Positions 22,878 to 35,850 of a DNA stretch of 64,000 bases are shown here, piece by piece (position 1 is the stretch's first letter; every line of letters starts with the position of its first letter). The DNA lies in assembly GCA_007026445.1 (NCBI GenBank), contig VDMD01000037.1, forward strand, positions 1 through 64,000. Reading direction: 5' to 3'. This stretch comes from Schizophyllum amplum (taxonomy: Eukaryota; Basidiomycota; Agaricomycetes; Agaricales; Schizophyllaceae). The translations under genes were made by a program, and so were the position numbers. The notes beneath the pieces are model-generated. The model worked only from the letters and a program-made list of their open reading frames with translations, was not told where the DNA came from and searched no databases.

Positions 22878-23889
22878 CTGTGATGCAAGATGAGATGAAT
22901 TCCCAGGATTTGAGAGGACCAACGCACGTCTGACAAAAATAGCAAGAGCGAGCAGAGAAATTAGATGAAGAAAAAGGACAGTGCGAATAAGATGTGGACA
23001 GAGACCGGATGGTGGGAAGAAACAAGAAACAGATAGGCCCCTCGGAGGGGCCCTCGGTGAGATGGCCACGGTCACATGATCTCGATCGTTGCGTCACGCG
23101 AGTTTGAACTTCAACTTTGTCGTCTCTGAGTTTCCTCCTGGTTTCTTCCCTCTTCAAACTTGCTCCCGACCACAACATTCCTGACTCTTTGTAGCATAGG
23201 CGAGGCCGTCACCACTACTGCACACCAGAGCATCTGCTATGCAGACGACTTAGGATCTCAACAGGTCGTACTAGGTAGGACAATGCCCGCCAACTTCCAA
23301 GGAAAAAACGCGGTATATGAGACGGCAACAGCATAACCAGGGAGCGAGCGTGGCCTTGGACGACGTGTTCACACAGACTCCTGACAATGAACTGCTCGAA
23401 GTAAATATTGCTGAATAGGTAGCCACTACCTTGGAATGCCCCATACCCGGGACGAGCAAGCATACTTCTCGTCCACGTCGACGCACGCAAGGACGAGACA
23501 AATTTTCCGCGCCTTCTCGGACGCGCGTGCCAGTGCTGGCGTAGTCCAAGAACTATACGACCCCAATTCACGATTGCAAAGTGCCGTGACGACGTTGAGT
23601 CGACCCCCGCCAATTCTCTTGAGCAAGACCTTGAAATCATCACATCTCAGCTAGTCTGCGATAGAGGCGGTAAAAGCTGACGCTGAAGGCCATCCCGACG
23701 CCAATGATGAGTAGTACAACTTATTACATTGTGCAAGGATCGTCAGATGGAGAAAAACTTGTGAGGCAAGCGAAGGAGCCGAGTGAGTAACTTATACAGC
23801 ACCAATTATAGACAACGCCCCGAACGACGGCTATTGCAGCCAAATCATGAGGAAAACGCCAGATTTCTGATGTGAGGCCCAAACCATGG
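22878..23889. other. Intergenic; nothing recognised beyond a leader intron
   Basis: About 38 bp next to 22878 look like the 5' leader intron of the integrase-like gene. The rest, up to the MYND gene stop at 23890, has only short, composition-driven frames. Confidence 0.4.
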
Positions 23890-25459
23890 TCAATCTTGCG
23901 CCTTCCGACACGAGATTTTGTGGGACGGCCAGGCCATTCGTTGGCTGTATGTATGTCAGCGCGCGGGGACATGCGGAGGCCGCGGGGCAGGACAAGGGAC
24001 GGGGACTCAAGAATGCGCAGACGGGAAGACTCGAAAGACGGATACGTGGGCGGGACGAGAGACAACGTGCTTACCACTCGCGTCCGCAGTAGTAAACCAG
24101 CTTGCACCTATGCAAACTGGCGTCAGCGTCGGTCTACATCTGGATGCCACCGTCCATCCGCGGCTGGGTGACACGGCCGCCCACAATCGAATGCCTTTGA
24201 TGCGTCCGACGACTGCGTGGCACCGACCGCCTGAACGCGACCGCACATCGTATGGGTGCTGAGCTACAAGCTGCAAAGGTGGCACCATGGCGCTACGGAC
24301 ATGCCAACATGCCACCGTGAAAGCGCCAACACGCCACCACTCACTTTGAGCACAACATCAGATGCTTCGCCTCCTTCGGCGCCTCGCAGTACGCGCACTG
24401 CCGCGCATTTGCCTGCTTCCAAGCCTTGCCAACCTCAGGCCGGTCCTCCTTCGTGCCAAGGACTTGCTCGCGCACGCTCACGGTCGTGTCTTCTGCCTCC
24501 TCGCGTCCGTCCTTCCCTTCGCGCCTGCCCTTCGTCCGCCCCCGCGCAACCGTGTTGTCGATCTTCTCGAGCTCGCTGGGGAGGAGTGTGGGAATGAACT
24601 TTTCTCTGGTGACCATAAAAATAGGCGGTCGGCCGGGCGTGCGCTTGTCCCCCGCGGGCGCGTCGAGGTCGTCGAGGAAATCGTCGCTGACGCGGAAACC
24701 TTCGGCCGGCGTAACGTAAGTTGCGCGGACCCTTCTAGGGAGTTAGATGGCAGTCCAGTAGAAACTGGAAGACGTACCAACTGGGCTTGCTGCCCCAGCC
24801 CCACTCGCCGTTAAGATAGACGAGCAGGGACATGAAGCGGTCGGCCTGGTACTTGGTGAGCGCGTCGTAGTCGTGGTGCGAGAAGTTGCCGCAGTCGCAG
24901 GTGTCGGGGAAGGTCATGACGAGAAGGAAGTGCGAGATGGTCATGTCTGTAAAGAGCAGGTGCCCCCAGTCGCGCTGGCGTGGCCGTGGTCAGCTCGGCG
25001 CACGCGCTGTCACGGAAGGAACATATGTACTTCACGCTTGGCGGCAGATTTGACGATCTAGGAGGTGAGCATCTGAGTGTTTGACGTCAATGACTAGCTC
25101 CCTTTACCTCAAAGCGATATAGAATTGGTGCCCACTCGTTGCGGTACACCTTCTGCGGCTTGCGATCCGCGTTCGTCTCGCACCAGTCTGCGATTTGATC
25201 GACCACGGTTTTGCGGGCCATAAAATCCTGCCTGGTCATGTCGGGCGCGTCCGCTGGGCTTCGGTGAAACTTGCTGGATATGTCGTTCATGGAGACACCA
25301 AAATCGGTACATTGGGTCAGCTTTCTTGTAGCGCAGGTCTCCGAGCGGTTGATCATCATGTTGGGCGAGAAACTGGGAAGATGTCAGACCTGATGCTGAT
25401 TGGAGTGTACATAAAGCGCACTAGGGCAGGCCGGAGAAGGCGGATGCAAGGTCGTCCAT
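23890..25459 (-). CDS. MYND zinc-finger protein
   Basis: Seven exons in transcript order (25422-25459, 25108-25372, 25031-25057, 24778-24974, 24345-24731, 24075-24107, 23890-23944) join in one frame to 333 residues. The C-terminus forms a complete MYND finger assembled over three exons: CAYCEAPKEAKHLMLCSK, then CKLVYYCGREC, then QRMAWPSHKISCRKAQD and stop. Seven cysteines and one histidine fit the family pattern. The upstream region has no SET domain. It contains DMTISHFLLVMTFPDTCDCG and a charged segment with GRREGKDGREEAEDTT. MYND fingers bind proline-rich peptides, often in co-repressors; the partner is unknown. Exons 3 and 6 are only 27 and 33 nt, and intron 5 is 237 nt. It is divergent from the mitochondrial RNA polymerase gene. 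Confidence 0.85.
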
Positions 25460-25668
25460 AGTAAGGAAGTTTTGAACTTGTGGGCGGTGATGGAGGGTAC
25501 TTGAAGGCTTTGTTTTCCCAAAAAGGAAATATACGCTACGTGATTCCATTGACAAAGCTTACATAACAAGTGCTGCCGGTGGCTCGGGCCGACCCCGCGC
25601 CACGGCTTGCCATATTTTTCCACGGACCCAAAATTTCGACCTTGTCGTCGACACTGACGACGACGACG
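25460..25668. promoter_or_regulatory. Divergent promoter, MYND gene / mitochondrial RNA polymerase
   Basis: Only 209 bp separate the two ATGs of oppositely transcribed genes, so both promoters must overlap here. The sequence contains CGTGATTCCATTGAC but no TATA box, consistent with housekeeping-type initiation. Confidence 0.7.
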
Positions 25669-28600
25669 ATGATCACCCGCGGAGCACGTAGCACGGCGGC
25701 GAGGACCACTTTACTGTCGTCCTCCCGGTGCCGCCGCTACTCAAGACCTTCAAAACCGGCGAACGCGCCCGCCCTCGCCGCACACCACCATGCTCACCAA
25801 GACATGTCCCTCCCGTTCCTTAACGCTTCCCCATCGTCATCGACTGCGACCGCGCCCGAGATGAGCTCCTTTCTCACTCGTGAGGGGACGTACTCTTTGC
25901 TGCACCCCCCGTTGCCCAATGCGTCGCTCCCACTGACGTACGAGGAGCCGGAGACATGGTACACCGACACGCAGACGCAGGACCTGCTCGCGGTCATCAA
26001 TGCTTGCCTGCACAACCTGTACGACGTACAGCGCGCGAAGAGCATATTCGACCGCATGCGCGAGCGGCCCAACCACCCCGGACTGGACACTCGCGTATAC
26101 AACGCGTTCATCAACTCGTATATCGGCATGGCCACCACCAAAGACCCAAACAACAGAGAGTACTGGGTAGAGAACGCATGGGAGCTCTACGAAGCGATGA
26201 AGAGGGACGGCGCTGAGCGCATAGCTCCCAATGCCGGTACATATGCCGCACTGTTCGTTGCGTGGGTTAGGTGCGTCGCCCCTCCCATGATCGCGTGACT
26301 AAGACTAACCCGAGATTGCAAGGTTTAATCCGGACAGCGCTACGCCAGTTGAGACCGACCTCACGACCAGGCCAAACGTACTGCTGACGACTTTGGTCAA
26401 CCGGGGTCTCTCCGTGGAGACCGTCGTCGCCCATCCATTCGTTGATTCGGATGAAGAAGCGGCGCAGCTTGTCCGCATGCTCACGAAGGTCGCATACGAG
26501 AATGGCATGTCGAAGACTGTCGCCGACCTCACCACCGTCAAATCCGTGGGCACATCCTTCCCTGATACCCTTGAAGATGTCCCAGACGTACGGCCCGTGG
26601 AGCTGGAAAAGATACAGGTGCGTGAACATGTTTGGGCGCATACATGCGGTTTTGAACTCATTTTCTGCAGAAAAACGAGGAAAATCCGGACGGTTCGCCC
26701 AAGACAGTCTCGGAGATGCCTTTCAACCTGTCCACCCTGCGCAAGCATCTGTCCCAAATCACGCTTGCACGTCGCGTTCTCCCCGATGATCTTGTTGCCC
26801 GTCAGAAGCTCATTGAGGACTCTGTCTACGACGTAGCGCGTCAGCGTCTGGAGCACGAGTACGAGACGATGAAGAACCTCGACGTCAGCAAGACCCTCAA
26901 GGACAAGCGAATACAACGCTGGATGTGGGAATGGCACCTCAAGCTGCGCGACCGCATAACCAACGAGATCAAGAGCATCACCGCCTTCGAGAAGAAGAAT
27001 TACGCATACGGCAAGCCCAAGGCGCACCTCAAGTACCAGGCCGAGATGATCTCCCCGTATCTCGCGCTTGTAAACGCAGAGCGTCTGTCCTTGCTCACCA
27101 TCATGGAGCTGATGACCCTGCACGACACGGGCGGCGTCACGGACGGTATGAAGACCGCACGCGCCGTCATCCAGGTCGGCAAGGCCGTCGAGGCGGAGTA
27201 CAAAGCGCAGATGTGCAAGCGCAACCATATCGCTGTGCCGTCCAGCACCCGCTCCTCCGACCTCTCTGTTTTCTCCAACCTAGGGTACTCCAATCTTCTC
27301 GAGCGCCGCGTCGCCGCCGCCCGGCTTATGGAGGACGGCGAGGCATGGACGGCGCCTTGGTCGGTGCACACTCGCGCGAGGGTCGGCGGCGTATTGATTG
27401 ACTGCTTGATGGACACGGCGAAGGTCCAGCGCTCAGCGGTGGACAAGAAGGACGGCTCGATCGTCACCGAGGATCAGCCTGCTTTCTTCCACAGCTACGA
27501 GTACCAGCAGGGTCAGCGGCTCGGTGTTATCAAGCTCAACCAGGAGGTTGCCGTCCACATGGCGAATGAATGGTCGGTGGACACCGTGCACCCGCGCCAT
27601 CTGCCCATGCTGGTCAAGCCGAAGCCGTGGCTCAACTACAATGACGGCGGCTACTTGTATCATAAGAGTGCGTCACATGTGTCTTTTCACTTGTTGCCTT
27701 CCGTGCTGACTTGCATACAGCGTATGCTATGCGGTTCAAGGGCTCGCGTGAACAGCAAGCTTACCTCAAACATGCCTCGGATGCAGGCCAGTGTGAGCTG
27801 GTGTACGCGGGCTTGGACGTCCTGGGGAGCACGCCATGGAAAATCAACCGCAAAGTCTTCGACGTCGTCCTTGACGTCTGGAACCGTGGTGATCGATGGG
27901 GCAAGCTCCCGCCTGCCTCATTTGATGAACCTGAGCCGGAGCCGCTGTCCCCCGATGCAGACTCGCGGACGCGCGCAAACTGGACCTTGTCGATGAAGCA
28001 TTACAACCAGCAGAAGCAATCCAATCACAGTCACAGATGTAGTGTTAACTACAAGATTGAAATTGCGCGTACAGTGAGTGCATGCGCCTTCTTCGGGGTG
28101 CTTTAGATGCTGATGGGTCTGCAGTTTCTCGGCGAGACGTTCTATCAGCCCCACAACCTCGACTTCCGTGGCCGCGCGTACCCCGTTCCTCCTCATCTGA
28201 ATCACATCGGCGACGACCTATCCCGCGGGATGCTCATGTTCGCGGAGAAGAAACCATTGGGAGAGCGCGGCTTCCGCTGGCTCAAGATTCACATCGCCAA
28301 CTTGTACGGCTTCGATAAGGCCTCCTTTGACGAGCGCGTACAGTGGGTGGAGGACCGCCTGGCCGACGTCTACGACTCCGCTGAGAACCCGATCAACGGC
28401 CGTCGCTGGTGGCTCAATGCCGACGATCCTTGGCAGTGTCTCGCGGCCGCCATAGAGCTTCGAGATGCCATCGAGAGCGGGAACCCACTCGAATACGAGA
28501 GCTCGCTCCCTGTCCACCAGGACGGCACGTGTAACGGGCTGCAGCACTACGCCGCGCTCGGCGGTGACCCGGAGGGCGCGGCGCAGGTGAACCTTCAGAA

Positions 28601-30010
28601 GGCGGACCGCCCCTCGGACGTGTACACGTACGTCGGGCGCATGGTCGAGCGGCTAATGGAGGAGGACGAGAAGCGGGGTGACCCGATGGCGATCCTGCTC
28701 AAGGGCAAGATCTCGCGCAAGGTCGTGAAGCAGACGGTGATGACTACCGTGTACGGGGTCACCTTCATCGGCGCGCGCGACCAGATCGAGCGCCAGCTGC
28801 GGGACCGGAAGGACATCCCTGCGGAGCACTGCTGGGGCGCGGCGACGTACCTTGCGCGGAAGGTGCTGGCGTGCATCGGTGACCTGTTCTATGGCGCGAA
28901 GCACATCATGACGTGGCTCAATCTGTGCGCACGGCTGATCGCCAAGTCGATTCCGATGGACCGGTTGCAGGAAATGATTGTGGCGGATAACGAGCAGGCG
29001 AAGGGGAAGAAGGACAAGCGAAGGAAGGATCTGGGGAGCAAGATCAACGTCCTGAGGCGCGAACAGATGACGAGTGTTGTGTGGACTACGCCCATGGGCT
29101 TGCCAATTGCCCAGCCGTACCGCAAGGCGACACGCAAGCAGGTCAAGACAGCGCTCCAGACGGTGCTCATCACCGACCCGAATAGTCTGGCCGAAGGTGG
29201 GTTGCTAATCATCGTTATGGCCTATGTCGCGTCCTGACCCAATCCTCAGTGAACTCGAGCAAGCAGGCCACCGCTTTCCCGCCAAACTTCATTCACAGCT
29301 TGGATGCCACGCACATGATGCTGACTGCGCTCGAGTGTCGCCAGCAGAACCTCACGTTTGCGTCCGTGCACGACTCGTACTGGACACATGCGAGCAGCAT
29401 TGACCAGATGTCGGGGATCATCCGGGACACGTTCATCGCGCTACACTCCTCGGACGTCTTGATGCGCCTGCATAAGGAGGTGAGCCTGATCAACCGCATT
29501 GTTGCTTGCTCTCTTGCTGACGTGCCATAGTTCTTGACACGTTACGCCAACTACAAGATCCCGCTCATCAGCCTCGGCGCACCCAAGTTCATGAAGGACC
29601 TGCGCGGTGCCGGCGCGCGCATATACGCTACGCCGGAGCAAGCGCAGAAGCTCCAGGGTATTCGCGAGCTGCTCGAGATCTCGGAGACGGCCACGACCGT
29701 CGATGAGAGCAAGGCCCAGGACACTGTGCAACGCCTGCTCGGCAAAGACGCCGCGGCGTTAGATGACGCAGCGCGCCTGAAGAAGCTCGCACAGATGCTC
29801 AAGGGCGACTCGAAGCGCGACGCGGACGACGAGGATGCGGACGATGAGCTCGCTGAGGACCCGGCGGACGACGAGGATGCGGTTGACAAGAAAGCGATGG
29901 TCGAGCTCCTTGGCAAATTCGTCAACCTGACGGACATTTTGCCGCCGCTGCCACCCAAGGGGACGTTTCGCGTCGAAGATATCAAGGATTCGCCCTACTT
30001 CTTCTCTTAG
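25669..30010 (+). CDS. RPO41: Mitochondrial DNA-directed RNA polymerase
   Basis: Seven exons (25669-26270, 26323-26617, 26671-27667, 27721-28073, 28107-29196, 29250-29479, 29531-30010) give 1348 residues. The N-terminus is Arg/Ser rich and acidic-poor, as in a mitochondrial presequence (TRGARSTAARTTLLSSSRCRRYSR). Next comes a PPR-like region (LLAVINACLHNLYDVQRAKSIFDRM ... DTRVYNAFINSY). The T7-type catalytic core has DGTCNGLQHYAALGGD (metal-binding Asp near 888), the O helix RKVVKQTVMTTVYGVTF, ATAFPPNFIHSLDATHM and FASVHDSYWTHAS (second catalytic Asp near 1154). It transcribes mitochondrial DNA and primes its replication. The acidic insertion near the C-terminus (KRDADDEDADDELAEDPADDED) is unusual. 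Length matches fungal Rpo41. Confidence 0.97.
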
Positions 30011-32500
30011 GCTATATAGCCTTGGTTCAAGCTATCCATGTGGCTGTTCATCCTCGGCCCTGGATGACTACCTCGACTAGGCGTGTTTTCACCCCCCTCA
30101 CTACTCCGTCTCTCGCGCACGCACTATTATTATCGATCTACTTACTTACATCTGCTCGCCGCCCGCCCCCTCTGCACGTTGGTCTCCTTCATCTGCATGC
30201 TGCCCGCCTACCCAATCTCACGCATCTGCACGCTCTCGGTCTATCCTCGCATATCGTATGGCGCTTCTGGTTCTGGGGCAAACGTATCTCACGCATCGTA
30301 TATATCACTAATTCAGTAGAGCCACATGCTCGATGTATCTTAGAAACACACTAGATATTATGGAAGGAAAAGTTGAAGTTGATGCATTCCATCTTTCACT
30401 GCCAGTAAGTATGTAACGTATAGTAACACGGGAGATGCGCTGCAACCGCAACGTCGACGTTTCGCCGGAGGACGAGGTATCTACCCACGCCATCCTTCCT
30501 GCCAACCTACCATTATATGAGTTCGCGAGTACCATCATGCATAAGTAGTATGTGGACGCTGGAAGCTTCGACCCTGAGTAAAGCTGTGGCAGGGGTTTAC
30601 CGTCCGATCGGCGTCGGCGGTAAAAGACAAAAGGATTGCCAAGAACGGACGAACAAAGGAATCTCAGCCCCGTGGAAGTAACATCACGTGTCAACCAGGT
30701 TAAAAGGCGGATGAACCGGTTTCATCTTGACCTCATCGTCGGACCCATGCGCCCAACCGGATGCCAGAAAACACGCCATGTGGGACCAGCGCCTCCAGGC
30801 GGGAGTACGCAATCTGCGGCCTAGAGTAGCTTTTCGCTGCTCCTGTGCTGAGGGATGCTTCATTCGGAGCATTACCACCAAGAGGCTGCGAGTGGCAGGC
30901 GTTGTTTGGTAGTGAATCGCTCTGCGGGCGCTGCCGAAGCTGTCGGGTAGGCAGCCTAGCCAGCGTTCGCAAGACTCATCAGCGCCGGGCCCGTCGAGGA
31001 AACCAGCAGGCCTTCGGTGAAGTAGGGTGCAAGCGACCATTAGGCGTTGCACCTCCGACAGCTTCCCGAAGCTCGGCTACGGACACGGCGGGTGGGTGCG
31101 CGTCCACCGCGAGTGAGGGCTCACCGCGCTCCATGCTGCTTACCGGCTTCATTCGAAGTTGGCGAGCGGCGACAACGGTGTTGTGCCCGCTCGCTGTCCG
31201 GACTGCGCGTTGTCGATGTGATTGCCCTCGAGGTGAACTGCAGAGACGATGCGCATTTCGTGGCGTCGGCGAGGTGTGACGTGGTGCTCGTCGGCATGCG
31301 TTCTAGTAGCTGCCTGTCTTTTGGCAGTCAGCGAGCGGATGCTTGTCATTTTGCCTGCGCTATACCTCGTCGGCACAGACGACAATCTTTGGAAACCCTT
31401 CAGTCCATCACAGGATTTATGATTTTCTGATCTCATAGCTTCCTGGTTCGAGATCGACTGTAATGAATCTCTGTTATATAAAGTAGGGATATGATACCGA
31501 AGATTGAATGGGCTCGAGCGTTGGAGCTCCCGTGCGCTAGGCGAAGGTGGCGCGCACTGACACTCGAGGCTGCGCATTATGCGCCTCGTACTCCATATCT
31601 TCATCCTTAGGCCTTAGGCCTAATTGAGGACAATATACGACGTTCAAAACTCACAATGCTGTCAACAGCGCAACAGAAATGAAGTACTAGTTTCAGCCTG
31701 GTTGCACAATCGGGCAGACGTGAAGCGACATCAGGTCTCTGTACGGAGTCTACCGCGTCACTGTGTCTCCGCGCGCGAAGCACCAATGAAAGCCGTTGAA
31801 AAGCAAGGAAGGACTGGGACCTTGACAGCGTCGCCCTCCTACGATTATGGAATACTGCAGATCCAGTTAGCAAGATAAACATCACTCACAAGACAAATAC
31901 GCACGACGAAAAAGGCTGGTTGGAAGCAGGAAGATTCGATATCGATGTTGTAGGATCACATGAGGTCGGAGTGCAATAGCGATTGTATTGCAGGGTTAGA
32001 AAGTATGATGCGTTGACGATGCAGTGCGTTAGAGTCAGAGACATGCGAGCAAAGAGATCCGGGTGCCACAAATGGGCGAACGGTATTGATACATAGAGCT
32101 GAAAGAAACGGGATCAAAATATGGGCGGGGTGACCGGCGAGGGTGAGGATAGGACATGAATATGGGTGAATAGAACACGGGCACAAGTGAATAAGAAGGG
32201 AACAGGTGAATAAAAGGGAAACAGGGTACCGGGAACAGGTGAATAAAAACAGTGGAAAGAGAAGGGCAAACGTGAATAAGTAACGGTGAATATGAAAGGT
32301 GCGGTCAGCAATATAAGCAACGAACAGGAATTATGTACGAGGGCAGCGCACGCCGACATCCCGAAAAGGACACCGGACGCGTAAGTAATGAGATTATGGC
32401 GAAGGAAGTGGGGGGATTGGGGACACGCGGCGTATGGCAGCGACCTCCTCCTCTAGACGGCTCAGCATCCCTCGACGGGAACGGATATTGTGGGCATCCA
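30011..32500. other. Long interval without a recognised gene
   Basis: 2.5 kb with only short, unsupported reading frames and no convincing spliced domain. The right end carries a GTGAATA-rich repeat (separate entry) that probably lies in the 3' untranslated region of the Myb gene or just beyond it. Confidence 0.4.
32158..32295. repeat. Degenerate GTGAATA tandem repeat
   Basis: About eight copies of (G)GTGAATA spaced 15-30 bp apart, with variants such as GGTGAATAAAA, AGTGAATAAG and CGTGAATAAG, in an A/G-rich strand. Spacing is irregular, so it is a decayed minisatellite or a cluster of binding-type motifs. Confidence 0.6.
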
Positions 32501-35267
32501 CTACGCCCGCCCATCCCAGCTGGCCCGCTTGCGCTTGTTCGTATCCCGGATAGTCAGGTCGTGCGCCGTCATCGCGCTCTGCCCACGCTGATGCGACACA
32601 CGCGACGCCGACGTCGACCTCTCCATCCCAGTCCGCGCCGGAGCCGCCGCCTCCCTGAACACCGCCGGGATCGGCGCCCGCGCGCTCTTCGGCGGCGCCG
32701 CCCCCCGCAGTGGCGACGTCACGGTCCGCGCCGGCGGAGACACCGTCCGCAGCGGCGGCGTCGCGGGCTTCCGCACCGGCTCCGCGAGGTCGAGCGCCTG
32801 CCCCTGCCGATCGATGTCCCACCCCATTGACACCCCGTCCGGCGCGGGGTACGAGTGGAGGTCGAGGAACGCGAGGTCGTAAGGATCCCCGGACTGCACA
32901 TACGGGTCCATGAAGGACGCGTAGGACGTGGGCGGCGGCGGGCTGCCCATCGCGCCCGCGATCATCGGCGCGCTTGGCGGGGACATGGTCGTCTGCGAGG
33001 CTGTCACCGGCAGGCTTGCTGAGGGCACCATGGGCGGCGCGATGAAGGGCGAGTGGCTGACCATCGGTGGGCTCGCGAGGTCGTAGAACGACATGCGCCG
33101 CGTCCCCAGCTCCGGCTGCGAATTCGCGTGCGCGGTCGAGGGCCGGCCGACAGGGGTGTACCGCGCTTGGCCGGGCGGTACCGAGATGGAACGCCCGTGC
33201 ATGCTCATGCTGCCTCCGTCCACGGCAGCAGGCCGCAGGGTGCGGTACCGCGTCACCGGCGTGCTTGGTGGGCTGGCGTGGTATTCGTGCGCGGACAAGT
33301 CCACGTAGTCCTCGATATTCAACCTCTCCTGAGGCTGCTGCACCGGTCCCGGCGCGCTCTGTGTCATTGTCGCGTCCACCATGGGCTGGTCTATCGGCGA
33401 GCTGACGGGGTCGTCCAAACTGATGCACGAAATCTCGATGTTCTCCACTTCGTCGATGTTCGGCAGCGCGGGTGTATGTAGCTGACTGGGATGGATGCCT
33501 GTAGAGTCCGACAGCCCGAGGGCGCTGCCGAAATTCTGCGGCTGATGGGTGCGTGCGCCGAATATGAGGTCGCCGGCCGTGTCGGAGTGGTGCGTGTACC
33601 CGCGGAAGCCAGCAGGGTGGAACAGCTCGTCAGAGAACGTCGAGTGCGTCTCGCCGAAGCCGACGTCGGACGAGAAGTCATGACTGAGGGACGTCGGGAA
33701 TAGGTCGAGGCGGTCCATGACGCCGTGGCTGATGCTGGATGAGAGAGGCGAGGAGAGGCTGCTGATGCCACTCGAGTCGTAGTAAGACGACGATGCGCTG
33801 CCGCTGCCATCCGGATCCATGCGCGGGTTGGGGGAGAACCAATCCTGCGTGCCCCAGGCGGACTTGCCGATCATGCCTCCGTAGCCGCCGAAGGCATCGC
33901 TCCTGCCATCGTACGCATACAGGTTCGCCGACATGTCAGGCGACGCGGGCGAGCCCATCGCTGCAGTCCATCCATGGGACGAGTGCGTTGGAGTATGGGT
34001 GCCCGTCCCAGCCGCAGACCAGCTTTGGGACGGCATGTCCGTCACGTTCAGGAAGTTGAGCAGGGAGTCAGGCTCCGCGAGTAAGTCTGGGCCGATGAGA
34101 TTCATCTCCTCATCCTCGTCCATGGAGGAAGGCTCAGGGCCGGACGGAGAGGCTACAAGAGCGCTGGACGTGGTTGCTGTATCTTGCGGGGAGAATACCG
34201 GCGTTTGTGGCCGCTTGAATACCGTTTCTTCGTCATCGCTGCCTTCATCCTCCGAGTTTGCGTTGCTTTGTGGCACGCTCTTCGTGCCGCCACGCAAGAA
34301 GCCTTGGCTGGTCTGCGCGCGTCTCCGTCGACGAGTGGGGCCGGTACTGGACATGGCCAGCTGATCGTCCGTGGCCGCACGGATAGGATCGCTCGGTGCC
34401 TTCCTCCTCGCCGACGCGCTCCGAGGCTTGTACCCCGCAGCCTGATACAGCTCCGGGTACGCGTTCCTGAAGCGGTCTCGCAAATCGGTCGAGCGGCGGT
34501 TCTGCTCCTGGAAAACAGGGTCCTTGACGATGGCCGCCCACACCGTGCCGTGCTTCTCGTAGCCGGCCTTGAGCGCGCGATCTTCCTCCTCCGTGAACGG
34601 GCGCCGTTTCTTGGACCGCGTCTTCTCGAAGAGGCTGGAGCCGTCGGGGAGCGTGGAGCGGACTTTGGAGGAGAGGTGCGTCTTGGCGTTGGGGTAGTGC
34701 TTCTTGTACGCGTCGGGGAAGTACGTGCGGAACCTGGGAGGCAGCGCAGTCAGCTCGCGTGCTCGCTCGCGCGTGGGGGCGCACACACCTGTCCTTAAGG
34801 TCGACAGGAGATCGGTTGTCAAAGGTCAGTGTGGGGTCGCTGAGGATCGCTTTCCAGTTGCCGACGCCGTGCTGTGAGGGGCGCCCCGCCGTCAGCGTTA
34901 CGCGAGCGCGCGAGGGGACAAAGACACGCACGCGGTTACATCCCTCCACGAGCGTCTGGGTTTCCTCCGGCGTCCAGCGCTTGCGCGGCTTCTTGTCAGA
35001 GGTGGCGACCGCGTCGCCGTCCGCAAGCTTGCGCATCTTGCCCCGCTTCTCGGGCGTGTCGGGCGCCTGCCCTCGGTGCGCGCCGACGCCCGTGTCGTCC
35101 CGAAAGGACCAGGCCGGGAACTGCTTCGGGCTTGATGGAAGGGCAAGCGAGACTCGTCGGGTCTTTGTCGCGGGCGAATTCGGTGTCGTTGAGCTGCCCG
35201 GTGGGAATGGTGCTTTAAATGAGAATGTGGAAGAGGCGGGCACTGCCTGCGCCTTGGAGGACGCCAT
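32501..35267 (-). CDS. Double Myb/SANT protein with telobox-like motifs (Tay1/Teb1-like)
   Basis: Exons 34932-35267, 34789-34871 and 32501-34733 give 883 residues. Two adjacent Myb domains lie in the first third. The first starts KKPRKRWTPEETQTLVEG, runs HGVGNWKAILSD across a splice and ends SPVDLKDRFRTYFP. The second starts KKRRPFTEEEDRALKAGYEKHG and ends STDLRDRFRNAYP. VDLKDRFR closely resembles the telobox VDLKDKWR of TRF-like proteins. Two such domains in tandem recall Tay1 of Yarrowia and Ustilago and Teb1 of fission yeast, which bind telomeric or TTAGGG-like DNA. The long remainder is Ser/Pro/Gly rich and disordered, with many Met-Asp-rich patches, as in an activation region, and ends in a basic KRKRASWDGRA. 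A nuclear DNA-binding role is likely; the telomere link is inference. Confidence 0.8.
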
Positions 35268-35850
35268 GATTCGCGCTCTCTTCGTGCTCTGCGGGGTCCT
35301 ACGGGCTCCTGCGGTGTTCTCGGAGCGCTCTACGAAATTGTGGTGCGCTAGGTGCGAAGCTGGTGGGAGTACAGAGCTGCTGGAGCAATAAATGCCCAGA
35401 TATGGCCAAGATTTAGATATGGATAATGGCAAGAGGCAAGATGCGAGGCGCAGACCAGGCGCAGACATGCACTGATAACATTTTCGGCAAACGCCGGATT
35501 TTGTTTGCTATGCATGGACTGCACGAGGCGCGAACGAGGTTGAAGGGTCACGGTACGGTCAAGAGAAGATGACAGTACTAGTGAGCCCCGCACCAGCATG
35601 AGTGAACGTACAGCAAGTCCACTACCCGGCCGCCGAGGTCAAACTATCACGGTCGTGTGCTCAGATTGCAGTCAAGAGATTGAATAACCACCAGCATTAT
35701 AAACCAAGAGACAGCAGCATAAATACCATATATATAAGTCTACATCTAATGGCGCATACGGCACCCATAATTAGTATCCAGATCCATCTATCAGGTCAGC
35801 ACATAGCAAAGCAGTAAAACATCAACAGCCCTTTCAACAATCGCACCAGC
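35268..35850. other. Intergenic, nothing recognised
   Basis: About 580 bp between the Myb gene start and the stop of the next minus-strand gene. It serves as the upstream region of the Myb gene and the downstream region of the F-box gene. An AT-rich patch with ATATATAAG lies near 35730. Confidence 0.4.

Noticed and set aside
23215..23643. 142-residue minus-strand frame
   Set aside because: No domain, composition like other shadow frames and no supporting splice signals.
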